Assembly (NCBI GenBank): GCA_018350325.1
Contig: JAEVLN010000015.1
Span: 1-64,000, forward strand
DNA: 64,000 bases
Direction of reading: 5' to 3'
Source: Globodera rostochiensis
Lineage: Eukaryota > Nematoda > Chromadorea > Rhabditida > Heteroderidae
Positions 24,701 through 34,353 of this stretch are shown in pieces; the stretch's first letter is position 1; every line of letters begins with the position of its first letter. The position numbers and the translations under genes are program-made. The notes under the pieces are model-generated. The model did no database searches. It was not told the DNA's origin and worked only from the letters and a program-made list of their open reading frames with translations.

Positions 24701-25220
24701 AAATGAGTTATTTATTCTTTTTAATATTAGCAAGGCAGAATAAAATTTACAAATCAGGTAGTTGCTGAACTTTCGACGTATTAATTGTGGTGAGCTCCGT
24801 CGCAGGTAATTTGATGTCTTGCCAACCATCGAATTCGCCCCATCCCCGTGCTCCGGAGCTAACACGAATGCCCTGTCCACGCTGGCGGCGCTCCTCAAGC
24901 GCAGCAGCTGAGCGAAATTGCTGCATCTCATTGACCAGTTGGCGCAAAAAGGAGACGTAGCCCAATTTGTTGCCTTTCTCCAACATCAAAAGCAAATCAT
25001 CACGGCGCCTGCAATCTTTTGTCCAGCAGCGGTGCTGGAAAAATTAAAATATACAATTTTAAGAAAACAGGAATGTTTTTATTTATATGAATTAATTTAT
25101 TATATAATTTACTTTTATTGGTGCGTCAAAAACGGTCATGTCGATGTCCTTTGGGACCAAATTGAGGGCCATATGGGTAGAAGGGCGTCGCTCCGGGGAG
25201 CAATAAAGAAGTTTTGGCAT
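14706..25220 (-). CDS. Helitron2/Helentron Rep-helicase-OTU-RING protein, copy 1 (complete, 30 exons)
   Basis: Exons (minus strand): 25220-25113, 25034-24751, 24656-24533, 24303-24202, 24155-24087, 24042-23955, 23896-23783, 23735-23568, 23525-23242, 23198-22671, 22616-22359, 21871-21223, 21179-20837, 20784-20547, 20358-20171, 20101-19867, 19804-19496, 19449-19006, 18962-18684, 18630-18325, 18273-17845, 17748-17295, 17078-16870, 16823-16507, 16463-16016, 15969-15805, 15747-15490, 15443-15164, 15081-15022, 14980-14706. They total 8,013 nt, about 2,670 residues, with no internal stop. Order: Cys clusters (~425-480), Helitron N-region, HUH Rep (HIH ~1044-1046; Tyr ~1196/1200), Pif1-like helicase (~1590-2050), OTU (~2160-2380), coiled coil, RING-H2 (~2623-2664). 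Rep nicks and joins DNA and the helicase unwinds it (family knowledge). The OTU and RING roles are inference. Weakest joins: exons 6/7 and 28-30. Confidence 0.88.
15805..16823 (-). other. Copy 1: OTU-type cysteine protease domain (exons 24-26)
   Basis: After an acidic linker (a run of six Asp, about residue 2100), exon 24 ends in VLGDGDCFYR, the OTU catalytic block with Cys about 2173. Exon 26 ends with NHFDAVHT, matching the OTU histidine motif (His about 2374, aromatic, Asp). Between them lies ~200 residues of mixed helix/strand-like sequence. Both catalytic residues are kept, so an active deubiquitinase-type fold is plausible. OTU domains are known in Helitron2/Helentron proteins; their role in transposition is not established. 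Confidence 0.87.
16870..18962 (-). other. Copy 1: Pif1-family SF1B helicase domain (exons 19-23)
   Basis: Walker A GDGGTGKT is at about residues 1593-1600 (end of exon 19). Walker B is LLIIDEIS in exon 20 (DE about 1674-1675). Motif III is GGDWKQLLPV at the start of exon 21. The C-terminal motifs are THKSQGQTL, split across exons 22/23, and GQFYVAMSRVR (about 2020-2030). All canonical Pif1-like motifs are present and in order, so ATP-dependent unwinding is expected. Copy 2 stops right after Walker A and cannot be a working helicase. Confidence 0.92.
19867..21179 (-). other. Copy 1: HUH Rep nuclease domain (exons 13-16)
   Basis: Exon 13 has PHLLITFTM, matching the first Rep motif. Exon 14 opens with GLPHIHLCLIL: the two histidines flanking a hydrophobic residue (about 1044 and 1046) are the metal-binding HUH motif. 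Exon 16 has IKYVLKYVMKG with two tyrosines four residues apart (about 1196 and 1200), the expected Y2 nucleophiles of Helitron Rep. All key residues are also present in copy 2. Expected activity is single-strand cleavage and transfer at element ends; this rests on family knowledge. Confidence 0.9.
21223..23525 (-). other. Copy 1: Cys-rich N-terminal region and Helitron N-terminal domain (exons 9-12)
   Basis: Exon 9 contains a CxC...C cluster (CICKNNTHTGFC). Exon 10 contains CPHC and, 17 residues on, KCC (about residues 456-478), a typical zinc-binding pattern in Helitron N-termini. Exons 10-12 hold conserved blocks PVPGGYQPVKMNGMVTYRLSG, LFFVDGDDGLPPAAEQG, WWDNWIDGA and RNHWHDPHWLWWARRLAEFF. 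Exons 10, 11 and 12 are 528, 258 and 649 bp in both copy 1 and copy 2, indicating strong constraint. DNA binding is the likely role. Confidence 0.8.
21872..22358 (-). other. Copy 1: enlarged intron 11
   Basis: A 487-bp intron, whereas the homologous intron of copy 2 (51,030-51,071) is 42 bp. The extra sequence is AT-rich with repeated TTTAGTCCC/TTTTTGGG words. It looks like an insertion or local expansion; no target duplication or terminal repeat was recognised. Confidence 0.7.
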
Positions 25221-25510
25221 TCTGTACGAAATCTGAGATATTTAAATATTATAAGACAATCAAAGCCTTTAATATGGCGGAGAAACAATAATTTCTAAAA
25301 ATGTTACGTAGAATTGATATTTAAAATTATTTTCCATAAATTTTGACCAAAAGTTTGCCCACCCTTTAAAAAGCGACGAATCAGAACCTAAGACCAGACA
25401 AACTTTTTTATAAATTACCAAAAAAAGGTAACGCTAACAAAAATCTGATTATTTTTAATAAAGGTGCACTTTATGCAATATATAACACGTCTTTTGTTAT
25501 ATAATCCAAA
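25221..25510. other. Spacer upstream of copy 1
   Basis: 290 bp between the copy 1 start codon and the left end of element B. AT-rich. A diverged copy of this stretch and of exon 1 sits at 36,905-37,280. No defined promoter was recognised. Confidence 0.5.
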
Positions 25511-25854
25511 CGGCCTCCTTCACTACAGCAGGCTAAAAAAGTTTTTCAAATTCGTATGTAAATTAATAATAAATTAGTTAAATAGTGCCTTTTTATGTTT
25601 AAATCAAAATTTATGGTTTAATTTTCTGCTCTTTTGTGGACTAAATAGTGGCACTTGGACTTTGGTGCAAACTTCCCCGTATATTAGGGGGCTGTATCGA
25701 AATTTCGATTTTAGATTTTCGACGGTTTTTTCCTTTCGATTTTCGATTTCGACAAAAATGGCCTGTTTTTGGAAAATAATTTCGAAAAGGACCGAAATTT
25801 TATTTCAAATAATTCGGCGTTTAAAAATAGGTTGTTTTAGCCCCAAAAAAGGGA

Positions 25855-28800
25855 AGGAATTTTAATCCAAAAAATCGGTGTTGAGTATTTTTTTTTCGTT
25901 TTAGCCCAAAATGGTTCAGAATTTTAATCAAAATATTCGTGTTGTGAATGATTGGGTTAGCCCAAAATGGTTCAGAATTTTAATCCAAAGATTCGGTTTT
26001 GTGAATAAATCGATTCATTTTAGCCCAAAATGGTTCAGAATTTTAATCCAAAATATTCGTGTTGTGAATGATTAGGTTTTGCCCAAAATGGTTCAGAATT
26101 TTAATCCAAAATATTCGTGGTGTGAATTATTAGGTTCCTTTAGCCCAAAATGGTTCAGAATTTTAATCCAAAGATTCGGTTTTGTGAATAAATCGATTCA
26201 TTTTAGCCCAAAATGGTTCAGAATTTTAATCCAAAATATTCCGGTTTTGTGAATGAATAGGTTCATTTTAGCCCAAAATGGTTCAGAATTTTAATCCAAA
26301 ATATTCGTGGTGTGAAAGAATAGGTTCCTTTAGCCCAAAATGGTTCAGAATTTTAATCCAAAATATTCGGTTTTGTGAATGATTAGGTTCCTTTAGCCCA
26401 AAATGGTTCAGAATTTTAATCCAAAATATTCGTGGTGTGAATGATTAGGTTCCTTTAGCCCAAAATGGTTCTGAATTTTAATCCAAAATATTCGTGGTGT
26501 GAATGATTAGGTTCCTTTAGCCCAAAATGGTTCAGAATTTTAATCCAAAATATTTGTTTTTGTGAATGAATAGGTTCATTTTAGCCCAAAATGGTTCAGA
26601 ATTTTAATCCAAAATATTCGTGGTGTGAAAGAATAGGTTCCTTTAGCCCAAAAAGGAATAGGTTGATTTTAGCCCAAAAAGGAATAGGTTGATTTTTTTA
26701 GCCCAAAATGTTTCAGAATTTTATTCCAAAAAATTCGGCGTTGAGTATTAAAAAATAGGCTGATTAGCCCAAAATGATTCAGTATTTTAATCCAAAATAT
26801 TCTGGTTTTGTGAATGAATAGGTTCATTTTAGCCCAAAATGGTTCAGAATTTTAATCCAAAATATTCGTGGTGTGAATGATTAGGTTCCTTTAGCCGAAA
26901 ATGTTTCAGAATTTTAATCCAAAATATTCGGTTTTGTGAATGCATAAGTTCATTTAGCCCAAAATGGTTCAAAATTTAATCCAAAATATTCGGTTTTGTG
27001 CAATGGGCTGTTTTTGGAAAATAATTTCGAATGTCGGAGGTCCCGGTAATGGTTTAGAATTTTAATCCAAAAAATCGGTGTTGAGTATTTAAAAATAGGT
27101 TGTTTTAGCCCCAAAAAAGGGAAGGAATTTTAATCAAAAAAATCGGTGTTGAGTATTTAAAAATAGGTTGTTTTAGCCCCAAAAAAGGGAAGGAATTTTA
27201 ATCCAAAAAATCGGTGTTGAGTATTTTTTTTTCGTTTTAGCCCAAAATGGTTCAGAATTTTAATCAAAATATTCGTGTTGTGAATGATTGGGTTAGCCCA
27301 AAATGGTTCAGAATTTTAATCCAAAGATTCGGTTTTGTGAATAAATCGATTCATTTTAGCCCAAAATGGTTCAGAATTTTAATCCAAAATATTCGTGTTG
27401 TGAATGATTAGGTTTTGCCCAAAATGGTTCAGAATTTTAATCCAAAATATTCGTGGTGTGAATTATTAGGTTCCTTTAGCCCAAAATGGTTCAGAATTTT
27501 AATCGTTTTGTGAATGATTAGGTTCCTTTAGCCCAAAATGGTTCAGAATTTTAATCCAAAATATTCGTGGTGTGAATGATTAGGTTTCTTTAGCCCAAAT
27601 GGTTCAGAATTTTAATCCAAAATATTCGGTTTTGTGAATGATTAGGTTCCTTTAGCCCAAAATGGTTCAGAATTTTAATCCAAAATATTCGTGTTGTGAA
27701 TGATTAGGTTTCTTTAGCCCAAAATGGTTCAGAATTTTAATCCAAAATATTCGGTTTTGTGAAAGAATAGGTTCATTTTAGCCCAAAATGGTTCAGAATT
27801 TTAATCCAAAATATTCGTGTTGTGAATGATTAGGTTTCTTTAGCCCAAAATGGTTCAGAATTTTAATCCAAAATATTCAGTTGAAAGAATAGGTTCATTT
27901 TAGCCCAAAATGGTTCAGAATTTTAATCCAAAATATTCGTGTTGTGAATGATTAGGTTTTGGCCCAAAATGGTTCAGAATTTTAATCCAAAATATTCGTG
28001 GTGTGAATTATTAGGTTCCTTTAGCCCAAAATGGTTCAGAATTTTAATCGTTTTGTGAATGATTAGGTTCCTTTAGCCCAAAATGGTTCTGAATTTTAAT
28101 CCAAAATATTCGTGGTGTGAATGATTAGGTTTCTTTAGCCCAAAATGGTTCAGAATTTTAATCCAAAATATTCGGTTTTGTGAAAGAATAGGTTCATTTT
28201 AGCCCAAAATGATTCAGAATTTTAATCCAAAATATTCGTGGTGTGAATGATTAGGTTCCTTTAGCCCAAAATGGTTTTGAATTTTAATCCAAAATATTCG
28301 TGTTGTGAATGAATAGGTTCATTTTAGCCCAAAATGGTTCAGAATTTTAATCCAAAATATTCGTGGTGTGAAAGAATAGGTTCCTTTAGCCCAAAATGGT
28401 TCAGAATTTTAATCCAAAATATTCGTGGTGTGAAAGAATAGGTTCCTTTAGCCCAAAATGGTTCAGAATTTTAATCCAAAATATTCGTGGTGTGAATGAA
28501 TAGGTTCATTTTAGCCCAAAATGGTTCAGAATTTTAATCCAAAATATTCGTGTTGTGAATGAATAGGTTCATTTTAGCCCAAAATGGTTCAGAATTTTAA
28601 TCCAAAATATTCGGTTTTGTGAATGAATAGGTTCATTTTAGCCCAAAATGGTTCAGAATTTTAATCCAAAATATTCGTGGTGTGAATGATTAGGTTCCTT
28701 TAGCCCAAAATGGTTCAGAATTTTAATCCAAAATATTCGTGTTGTGAATGATTAGGTTTCTTTAGCCCAAAATGGTTCAGAATTTTAATCCAAAATATTC

Positions 28801-30560
28801 GTGGTGTGAATGATTAGGTTCCTTTAGCCCAAAATGGTTCAGAATTTTAATCCAAAATATTCGTGTTGTGAATGATTAGGTTTCTTTAGCCCAAAATGGT
28901 TCAGAATTTTAATCCAAAATATTCGTGGTGTGAATGATTAGGTTCCTTTAGCCCAAAATGGTTCAGAATTTTAATCCAAAATATTCGTGTTGTGAATGAT
29001 TAGGTTTCTTTAGCCCAAAATGGTTCAGAATTTTAATCCAAAATATTCGTGGTGTGAATGATTAGGTTCCTTTAGCCCAAAATGGTTCAGAATTTTAATC
29101 CAAAATATTTGTTTTTGTGAATGAATAGGTTCATTTTAGCCCAAAATGGTTCAGAATTTTAATCCAAAATATTCGTGTTGTGAATGAATAGGTTCATTTT
29201 AGCCCAAAATGGTTCAGAATTTTAATCCAAAATATTCGGTTTTGTGAATGATTAGGTTCCTTTAGCCCAAAATGGTTCAGAATTTTAATCCAAAATATTC
29301 GTGGTGTGAATGATTAGGTTCCTTTAGCCCAAAATGGTTCAGAATTTTAATCCAAAATATTCGTGGTGTGAATGATTTAGGTTCCTTTAGCCCAAAATGG
29401 TTCAGAATTTTAATCCAAAATATTCGTGGTGTGAATGATTAGGTTCCTTTAGCCCAAAATGGTTCAGAATTTTAATCCAAAATATTCGTGGTGTGAATGA
29501 ATAGGTTCATTTTAGCCCAAAATGGTTCAGAATTTTAATCCAAAATATTCGTGGTGTGAATGATTAGGTTCCTTTAGCCCAAAATGGTTCTGAATTTTAA
29601 TCCAAAATATTCGTGGTGTGAATGATTAGGTTCCTTTAGCCCAAAATGGTTCTGAATTTTAATCCAAAATATTCGGTTTTGTGAATGAATAGGTTCCTTT
29701 TAGCCCAAAATGGTTCAGAATTTTAATCCAAAATATTCGTGGTGTGAATGATTAGGTTCCTTTAGCCCAAAATGGTTCAGAATTTTAATCCAAAATATTC
29801 GTGTTGTGAATGATTAGGTTCCTTTAGCCCAAAATGGTTCAGAATTTTAATCCAAAATATTTGTTTTTGTGAATGAATAGGTTCATTTTAGCCCAAAATG
29901 GTTCAGAATTTTAATCCAAAATATTCGTGGTGTGAATGATTAGGTTCCTTTAGCCCAAAATGGTTCAGAATTTTAATCCAAAATATTCGTGGTGTGAATG
30001 ATTAGGTTCCTTTAGCCCAAAATGGTTCAGAATTTTAATCCAAAATATTTGTTTTTGTGAATGAATAGGTTCATTTTAGCCCAAAATGGTTCAGAATTTT
30101 AATCCAAAATATTCGTGTTGTGAATGAATAGGTTCATTTTAGCCCAAAATGGTTCAGAATTTTAATCCAAAATATTTGTTTTTGTGAATGAATAGGTTCA
30201 TTTTAGCCCAAAATGGTTCAGAATTTTAATCCAAAATATTCGTGGTGTGAATGATTAGGTTCCTTTAGCCCAAAATGGTTCTGAATTTTAATCCAAAATA
30301 TTCGGTTTTGTGAATGAATAGGTTCATTTTAGCCCAAAATGGTTCAGAATAATCCAAAAGATTTATTTCTGTATTTAAAAAATAGGTTCATTTAGCCCAA
30401 AATGGTTTAGAATAATCCAAAAGATTTATTTCTGTATTTAAAAAATAGGTTCATTTAGCCCAAAATGGTTCATAATAATCCAAATGATTTCATTTCTGTA
30501 TTTAAAAAATAAGTTCATTTTAGCCCAAAATGGTTCATAATTTTAATCCAAAAGATTCGA
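25855..30560. repeat. Array B: ~62-bp tandem repeat, about 75 units
   Basis: The core unit is TTTAGCCCAAAATGGTTCAG, AATTTTAATCCAAAATATTC, G(T/G)GGTGTGAATGATTAGG. Units differ mainly at two places: GTGGTGTG versus GGTTTTGTG, and ATTAGGTTCCT versus AATAGGTTCATT. The segment starting near 25,830 recurs from about 27,060, indicating a ~1.2-kb block duplication. Edge units near 30,350-30,560 are decayed. There is no spacer diversity of the CRISPR kind. Confidence 0.95.
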
Positions 30561-30677
30561 TTGAACTAAAAAATAGGTTTAATTTAACCCCAAAAAAGAC
30601 CAAAATTTTAATTTGGTTTATACACTTAAAAAAGGCACTATTTAAGTATTAACGTATTTTTCTATACCAATTTTTTG

Positions 30678-30840
30678 TCAAACTTTTTTTAGCCTGCTGC
30701 AGTGTCGGAGGTCGTCTTTATCAATATGACAACCGCAAGTGTTGCCATATTAACAAAGTGCACCTTTTTGATGAATGAATGGGTAATCAATTGGCCATTC
30801 ATTCACCCCCCCCCCCCCCCCCCCCCCTCCCCTCCCCCCT
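30678..30840 (+). repeat. Right terminal module of element B: two hairpins and poly-C
   Basis: Hairpin 1: arms 30,716-30,733 (CTTTATCAATATGACAAC) and 30,741-30,758 (GTTGCCATATTAACAAAG), loop CGCAAGT-like. Hairpin 2: perfect 11-nt arms TGAATGAATGG (30,772-30,782) and CCATTCATTCA (30,795-30,805). Poly-C follows at about 30,806-30,839. Arm sequences differ completely from element A while the fold is kept. Confidence 0.85.
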
Positions 30841-31070
30841 CCTCCATCAAAAAACACACGTAATCGATTCAATGATCACCCCCCCCCCGGCTGTCGGCAA
30901 GCCCAAAAAACATGATTGATCAATGCAGAAGCAAAAATGCGAATTAAGTCCAATTTAAATTGAGAAATTTGGGGCCTTCTAATTTTTGCAATTTTTAATG
31001 CAATAACAAAAATCAGAAATACAAATTCGGGCACATTTTAAAATAAAAACTTTTTTGGCCCTTCTAATTT
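30841..31070. other. Spacer between elements B and C
   Basis: Contains a second C-run with GGCTGTCGGCAAGC (about 30,878-30,900) and AT-rich sequence whose words (AAATTTGGGGCC, TTCTAATTT) resemble array C. Duplicated at 42,597-42,825. Confidence 0.5.
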
Positions 31071-31436
31071 GGTAAGATGTGCTTCTTTCGACAATGGTAG
31101 TGGTGTAAAAAGGTTTGAAACAGAATATTATAGGCAATATAATTAATGAAGTATAACTTTTTAGGCTAAATTTGTTAGTTTTAAATTAAGCTCGAAACTC
31201 GGCATTTTGCTTCTGGGTTTAAAGTAGGGTTGGACGGGACCGGTTCAGGGACGGGACGGAATTTCCCAATTTTTTCAGGCCCCGGTCCCGGTCGGGACGC
31301 GATTTTTGAAAATCTAAAAGTCCCGGTCCCGGGTTTTTGGTCTCGCCGGGACCGGGACCAACCGGGAAAAAAAGCACACCCCTAATGATGGCATCATCGA
31401 CCGACAATTTCAACCATTTTTATTTATTTGTTCCAA

Positions 31437-31515
31437 GTAGGTCGATGGCCTAGTGGTTTCCCTTTTTGGTGAGTCTTATGTTATGTGTTGGGTTCGAACC
31501 CGCTTGAGTGCAAGC
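31437..31515 (+). other. tRNA-like segment (A and B boxes) inside the hAT-like element
   Basis: TGGCCTAGTGG at 31,446-31,456 fits the pol III A box and GGTTCGAACCC at 31,491-31,501 fits the B box, at tRNA-like spacing. I cannot draw a convincing acceptor stem, so this is more likely a tRNA-derived (SINE-like) piece or tRNA relic than a working tRNA gene. In the second copy (43,202-43,257) the B box has decayed to GGTCCGAACCC. Confidence 0.6.
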
Positions 31516-31714
31516 ACTTATTTATTGGTTTTCCCCTCTACTCAAATAGGTATCCCCAAATCATTAATAAGATTTTTAAAATAAATATTCTAATATTTTT
31601 AATTAAAAATACGCGCAAAAAAAGAATAGATAGAAGAATTTTAAAATAGATTCATCACATCTTCCTGAATTTTTGCTTCAATTTCCTTAACAAAGATTGC
31701 CAATTTTTGTAAAA

Positions 31715-31890
31715 ATTTCTCCGGCGGCGCCTGTCGGCACCGCCGGACATCCTCCACTCTTACGTAAACCAATTTCTGAAATTCCGAAGCAAAATTCATA
31801 ATTTGCTAAAAGTTTGATGAAATTTTTTAACAAAATTGATCAAAATTTCAAAAATTTTTCTCGGCGGCGCCTATCGGCACCGCCGACCCC
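31715..31890. repeat. GC-rich hairpin motif, two copies
   Basis: CGGCGGCGCCTGTCGGCACCGCCGG near 31,722-31,748 (first 20 nt: CGGCGGCGCCTGTCGGCACC) and a variant near 31,862-31,885 each fold on themselves through CGGCGG / CCGCCG arms. They stand out in an AT-rich context, lie inside the hAT-like element, and recur in its second copy (near 43,618-43,642). Confidence 0.6.
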
Positions 31891-32165
31891 CACCATCCCT
31901 AAAAGTAAAGCAGAATCTAAAAAAAGAAGGATGATGACAATGACATCGAAGATCAGGAAGATCAACAATATGTGTTGCCGGAAAATTAAAATTTTTTAGT
32001 GGTTGATAAAAACAAAATTTTTTCCTTGAAAAGTCCCGGTTGGTCCCGGCACCCGTCCCGGTCCCGGTTGAAAATGTTGGTCCCGGTCCCGGTTTTTCTG
32101 GTCCCGGTAAGTCCCGGTCCCGGTTTTTCCCAAAAGTCCCGGTCCCGTCCAACCCTAGTTTAAAG

Positions 32166-34090
32166 CGATAATTTAGAAGGGCCAAAATTTCTTAATTTAA
32201 TTGTGTCCGAATTCTGATTCTGTTCTTGAATGGGAAAAATAGACAAAATAGAGGGATCCAACTTTTTAAATTTAAATTGTTCGAATTGCCAATTCTGCTT
32301 CTGGTTTTTATTCAATCAAACAATCGAACAACTTAGAAGGGCCCAAATCTCAAAATTTAAATTGTGCCTTAATTTTGTTTTGAAAATCGAGAAAGTAAAA
32401 GGGCCCAAAGTTCTCAATTTAAAATCTGCCTGAATTCCGCATTCTATTTGAATTGAAAATATCGATAAATTAGAAGGGCTAATATTTCTTAATTTAAATT
32501 GTACCCAAGTTAATTCTGTGTTTGAATTAAAAACACCGGAAAATTAGAAGGGCCCAAATTTCTTTAATTTAAATTGTGTTCGAATTTTGGCTTCTGTTTT
32601 AAATTGAAAATATCGGCAAATTTGAAGGGCCCTAAATATTATTTAATTGTGTCCGAATTCCGAAAGGGCACACTTAAAAAAAGAAATTGGGCCCTTCAAT
32701 TGACTTCGAATTTCTAATTAAAACAGAATCAGAATTCGCGCACAATTAAAATTTCGAAATTTGAGCCCTTCTAATGGGTCAATTTTTCCAATTAAAATCC
32801 GAAATTGGAATTCGGACACACTTAAATTAAGAAATTTGACCCATCTAATTTGCCGATTTTAAATTCAAACCCAGAATTTGGAATTCGGAATTGGGCGCAA
32901 TTGAACTGAGAAATTTGGGCCCTTTTTTTCGATTTTTTAAATTCAAAACCAAAATTCGGACACACTTTAAATACAGAAAATTGGGCCCTTCCAATGTGTC
33001 AATTTTTCCAAGTGAAATCCCGAATTTGGAATTCGTACACACTTAAATGAAGGGGCCAATTTTTAAATTCAAAAACAGTTTTCGGAATTTGGACACACTT
33101 AAATGAAGAAATTGGGGCCCTTAAAATTTACTTCGAATTGCTAATTTAAATCGAATCGAATTCGATCACAATTCAAATTTGGAAATTTAAGCCCTTCTAA
33201 TGTGCCGATTTTTAAATTCAAAAACAGTTTTCGCAATTTGGACACACTTAAATAAAGAAATTTGGGCCATTAAAAGTTACTTCGTATTGCTAATTAAAAC
33301 CCAAGCAGAATTCGGGCACAATTCAAACTTGAAATTTTAACCCTTCTAATTTGCCGATTTTAAATTCAAAAACAGTTTTCGGAATTTGGGCACACTTAAA
33401 TGAAGAAATTTGAGCCCTTTTTATCGATTTTTTAAATTCAAAAACAGTTTTCGGAATTCGGACACACTTTAAATACAGAAAATTGGGCCCTTCCAATGTG
33501 TCAATTTTTCCAATTGAAAACCCGAATTTGGAATTCGGACACGCTTAAATGAACAAATTTGGGGCCCTTCTAATTTGTTCGATTTTCTAATTCAAAAACA
33601 GAATTTGGAATTCGGACACACTTAAATTAAGAAATTTGGCCCTTCTAATTTTCCGATTTTTAAATTAAAAAACAGTTTTGGAATTTAGGCACACTTAAAT
33701 GGAGAAATTTTGGGGCTCTTCTAATTTGTTCGATTTTTCCCATTCAAAACCCGAATTTGAAATTCGGACACATTTAAATTAAGAAATTTGACCCTTCTAA
33801 TTTGTTCGATTTTTTAAATTCAAAAACAGAATTTGGAATTCGGAACACTTAAATTAAGAAATTTGGTCTTGTCTAATTTGTTTTGGATTTTTAAATTCAA
33901 AAACAGTTTTCGGAATTGGGGCACAATTTAATTTAGAAGTTGGTCCCTTTTAATTTGTCTACATTTTTAATTCAAAAAGCAAAAATTTTTAGGGCCCCTC
34001 TAATTTGTCAATTTTCCCGATTCAAGAACAGAATAAAATTCGGTCAAATATAAATTAAAAAATTTGGCCTTTTAAAGTAGCGCTTTAAAA
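32166..34090. repeat. Array C: degenerate ~75-80-bp tandem repeat
   Basis: About 24 units with words AATTCGGACACACTTAAAT, AAGAAATTTGGGCCCTTCTA, ATTTGTCGATTTT and AAATTCAAAAACAG. Unit identity is modest. The first part (to about 32,690) runs in opposite orientation (TTTAAATTGTG, TTAGAAGGGCCC), so the array contains an internal inversion near 32,650-32,700. Confidence 0.8.
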
Positions 34091-34118
34091 GCAGGAGCAA
34101 TTCGGGCTTATAAAACTA

Positions 34119-34353
34119 AGAATTTTTTAGCCTAAAAAGTTATACTGCATTAATTTTATTGCAAATTATATTTTGTTTCAAACCTTTTTACAACACTCCT
34201 TGTTGAAGAAGCCCATCTTACCGTGATGGCCGACTAATCGACCATCACGGCAAGTGCGGCCAAAATGAATGAGTCGTTTTCAACAGAAAACGACTGTCAG
34301 CAAATGCAATCAATATCCATTGCCATTTCTTCCCACCCCCCCCCCCCCCCCCC
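34119..34353 (+). repeat. Right terminal module of element C: inverted repeat, two hairpins, poly-C
   Basis: Hairpin 1 is 34,217-34,254, with arms CTTACCGTGATGGCCGA and TCGACCATCACGGCAAG. Hairpin 2 has perfect 9-nt arms GTCGTTTTC (34,273-34,281) and GAAAACGAC (34,286-34,294). CAATCAAT and poly-C (about 34,332-34,353) follow. Confidence 0.85.

Larger units (their letters stand above)
25511..30840 (+). mobile_element. Element B: inverted-repeat-bounded 62-bp array with terminal hairpins
   Basis: The left end at 25,511-25,545 (CCTCCTTCACTACAGCAGGC, then TAAAAAAG) is the reverse complement of the right end at 30,678-30,715 (TTTTTTTAGCCTGCTGCAGTG, then a GGAGG word) with few mismatches. The interior is the array described separately. 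The right end carries hairpins and poly-C as in element A. It starts ~290 bp from the start codon of copy 1. Non-autonomous Helentron-like identity is inference. Confidence 0.65.
31225..32157. mobile_element. Non-autonomous hAT-like element nested in element C
   Basis: Terminal inverted repeats are TAGGGTTGGACGGGAC at the left and GTCCCGTCCAACCCTA at the right. It is flanked by a perfect 8-bp direct repeat GTTTAAAG (31,217-31,224 and 32,158-32,165); an 8-bp target duplication with YAGGG-type ends is the hAT signature. Both subterminal regions carry many GTCCCGGT copies in inverted orientation, as expected for transposase-binding sites. There is no transposase frame, so it depends on a source elsewhere. 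A decayed copy is at 42,981-43,909. Confidence 0.85.
31071..34353 (+). mobile_element. Element C: inverted-repeat-bounded element with nested hAT and ~75-80-bp array
   Basis: A ~100-bp left end (31,071-31,170) is the inverted copy of 34,119-34,222, sharing AGCCTAAAAAGTTATAC, TTTCAAACCTTTTTACA and GAAGC(A/C)CATCTTACC. Inside are a 933-bp hAT-type insertion and a degenerate array. The right end has the two hairpins and poly-C. A near-identical second copy is element D (42,826-46,010). Confidence 0.7.

Noticed and set aside
25855..30560. Regular ~62-bp repetition that could suggest a CRISPR array
   Set aside because: The whole unit repeats without unique spacers, there are no cas genes, and the context is eukaryotic with introns.
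31437..31515. A functional tRNA gene
   Set aside because: A and B boxes are present but no acceptor stem or clear anticodon arm could be paired, and the segment sits inside a mobile element copied twice.
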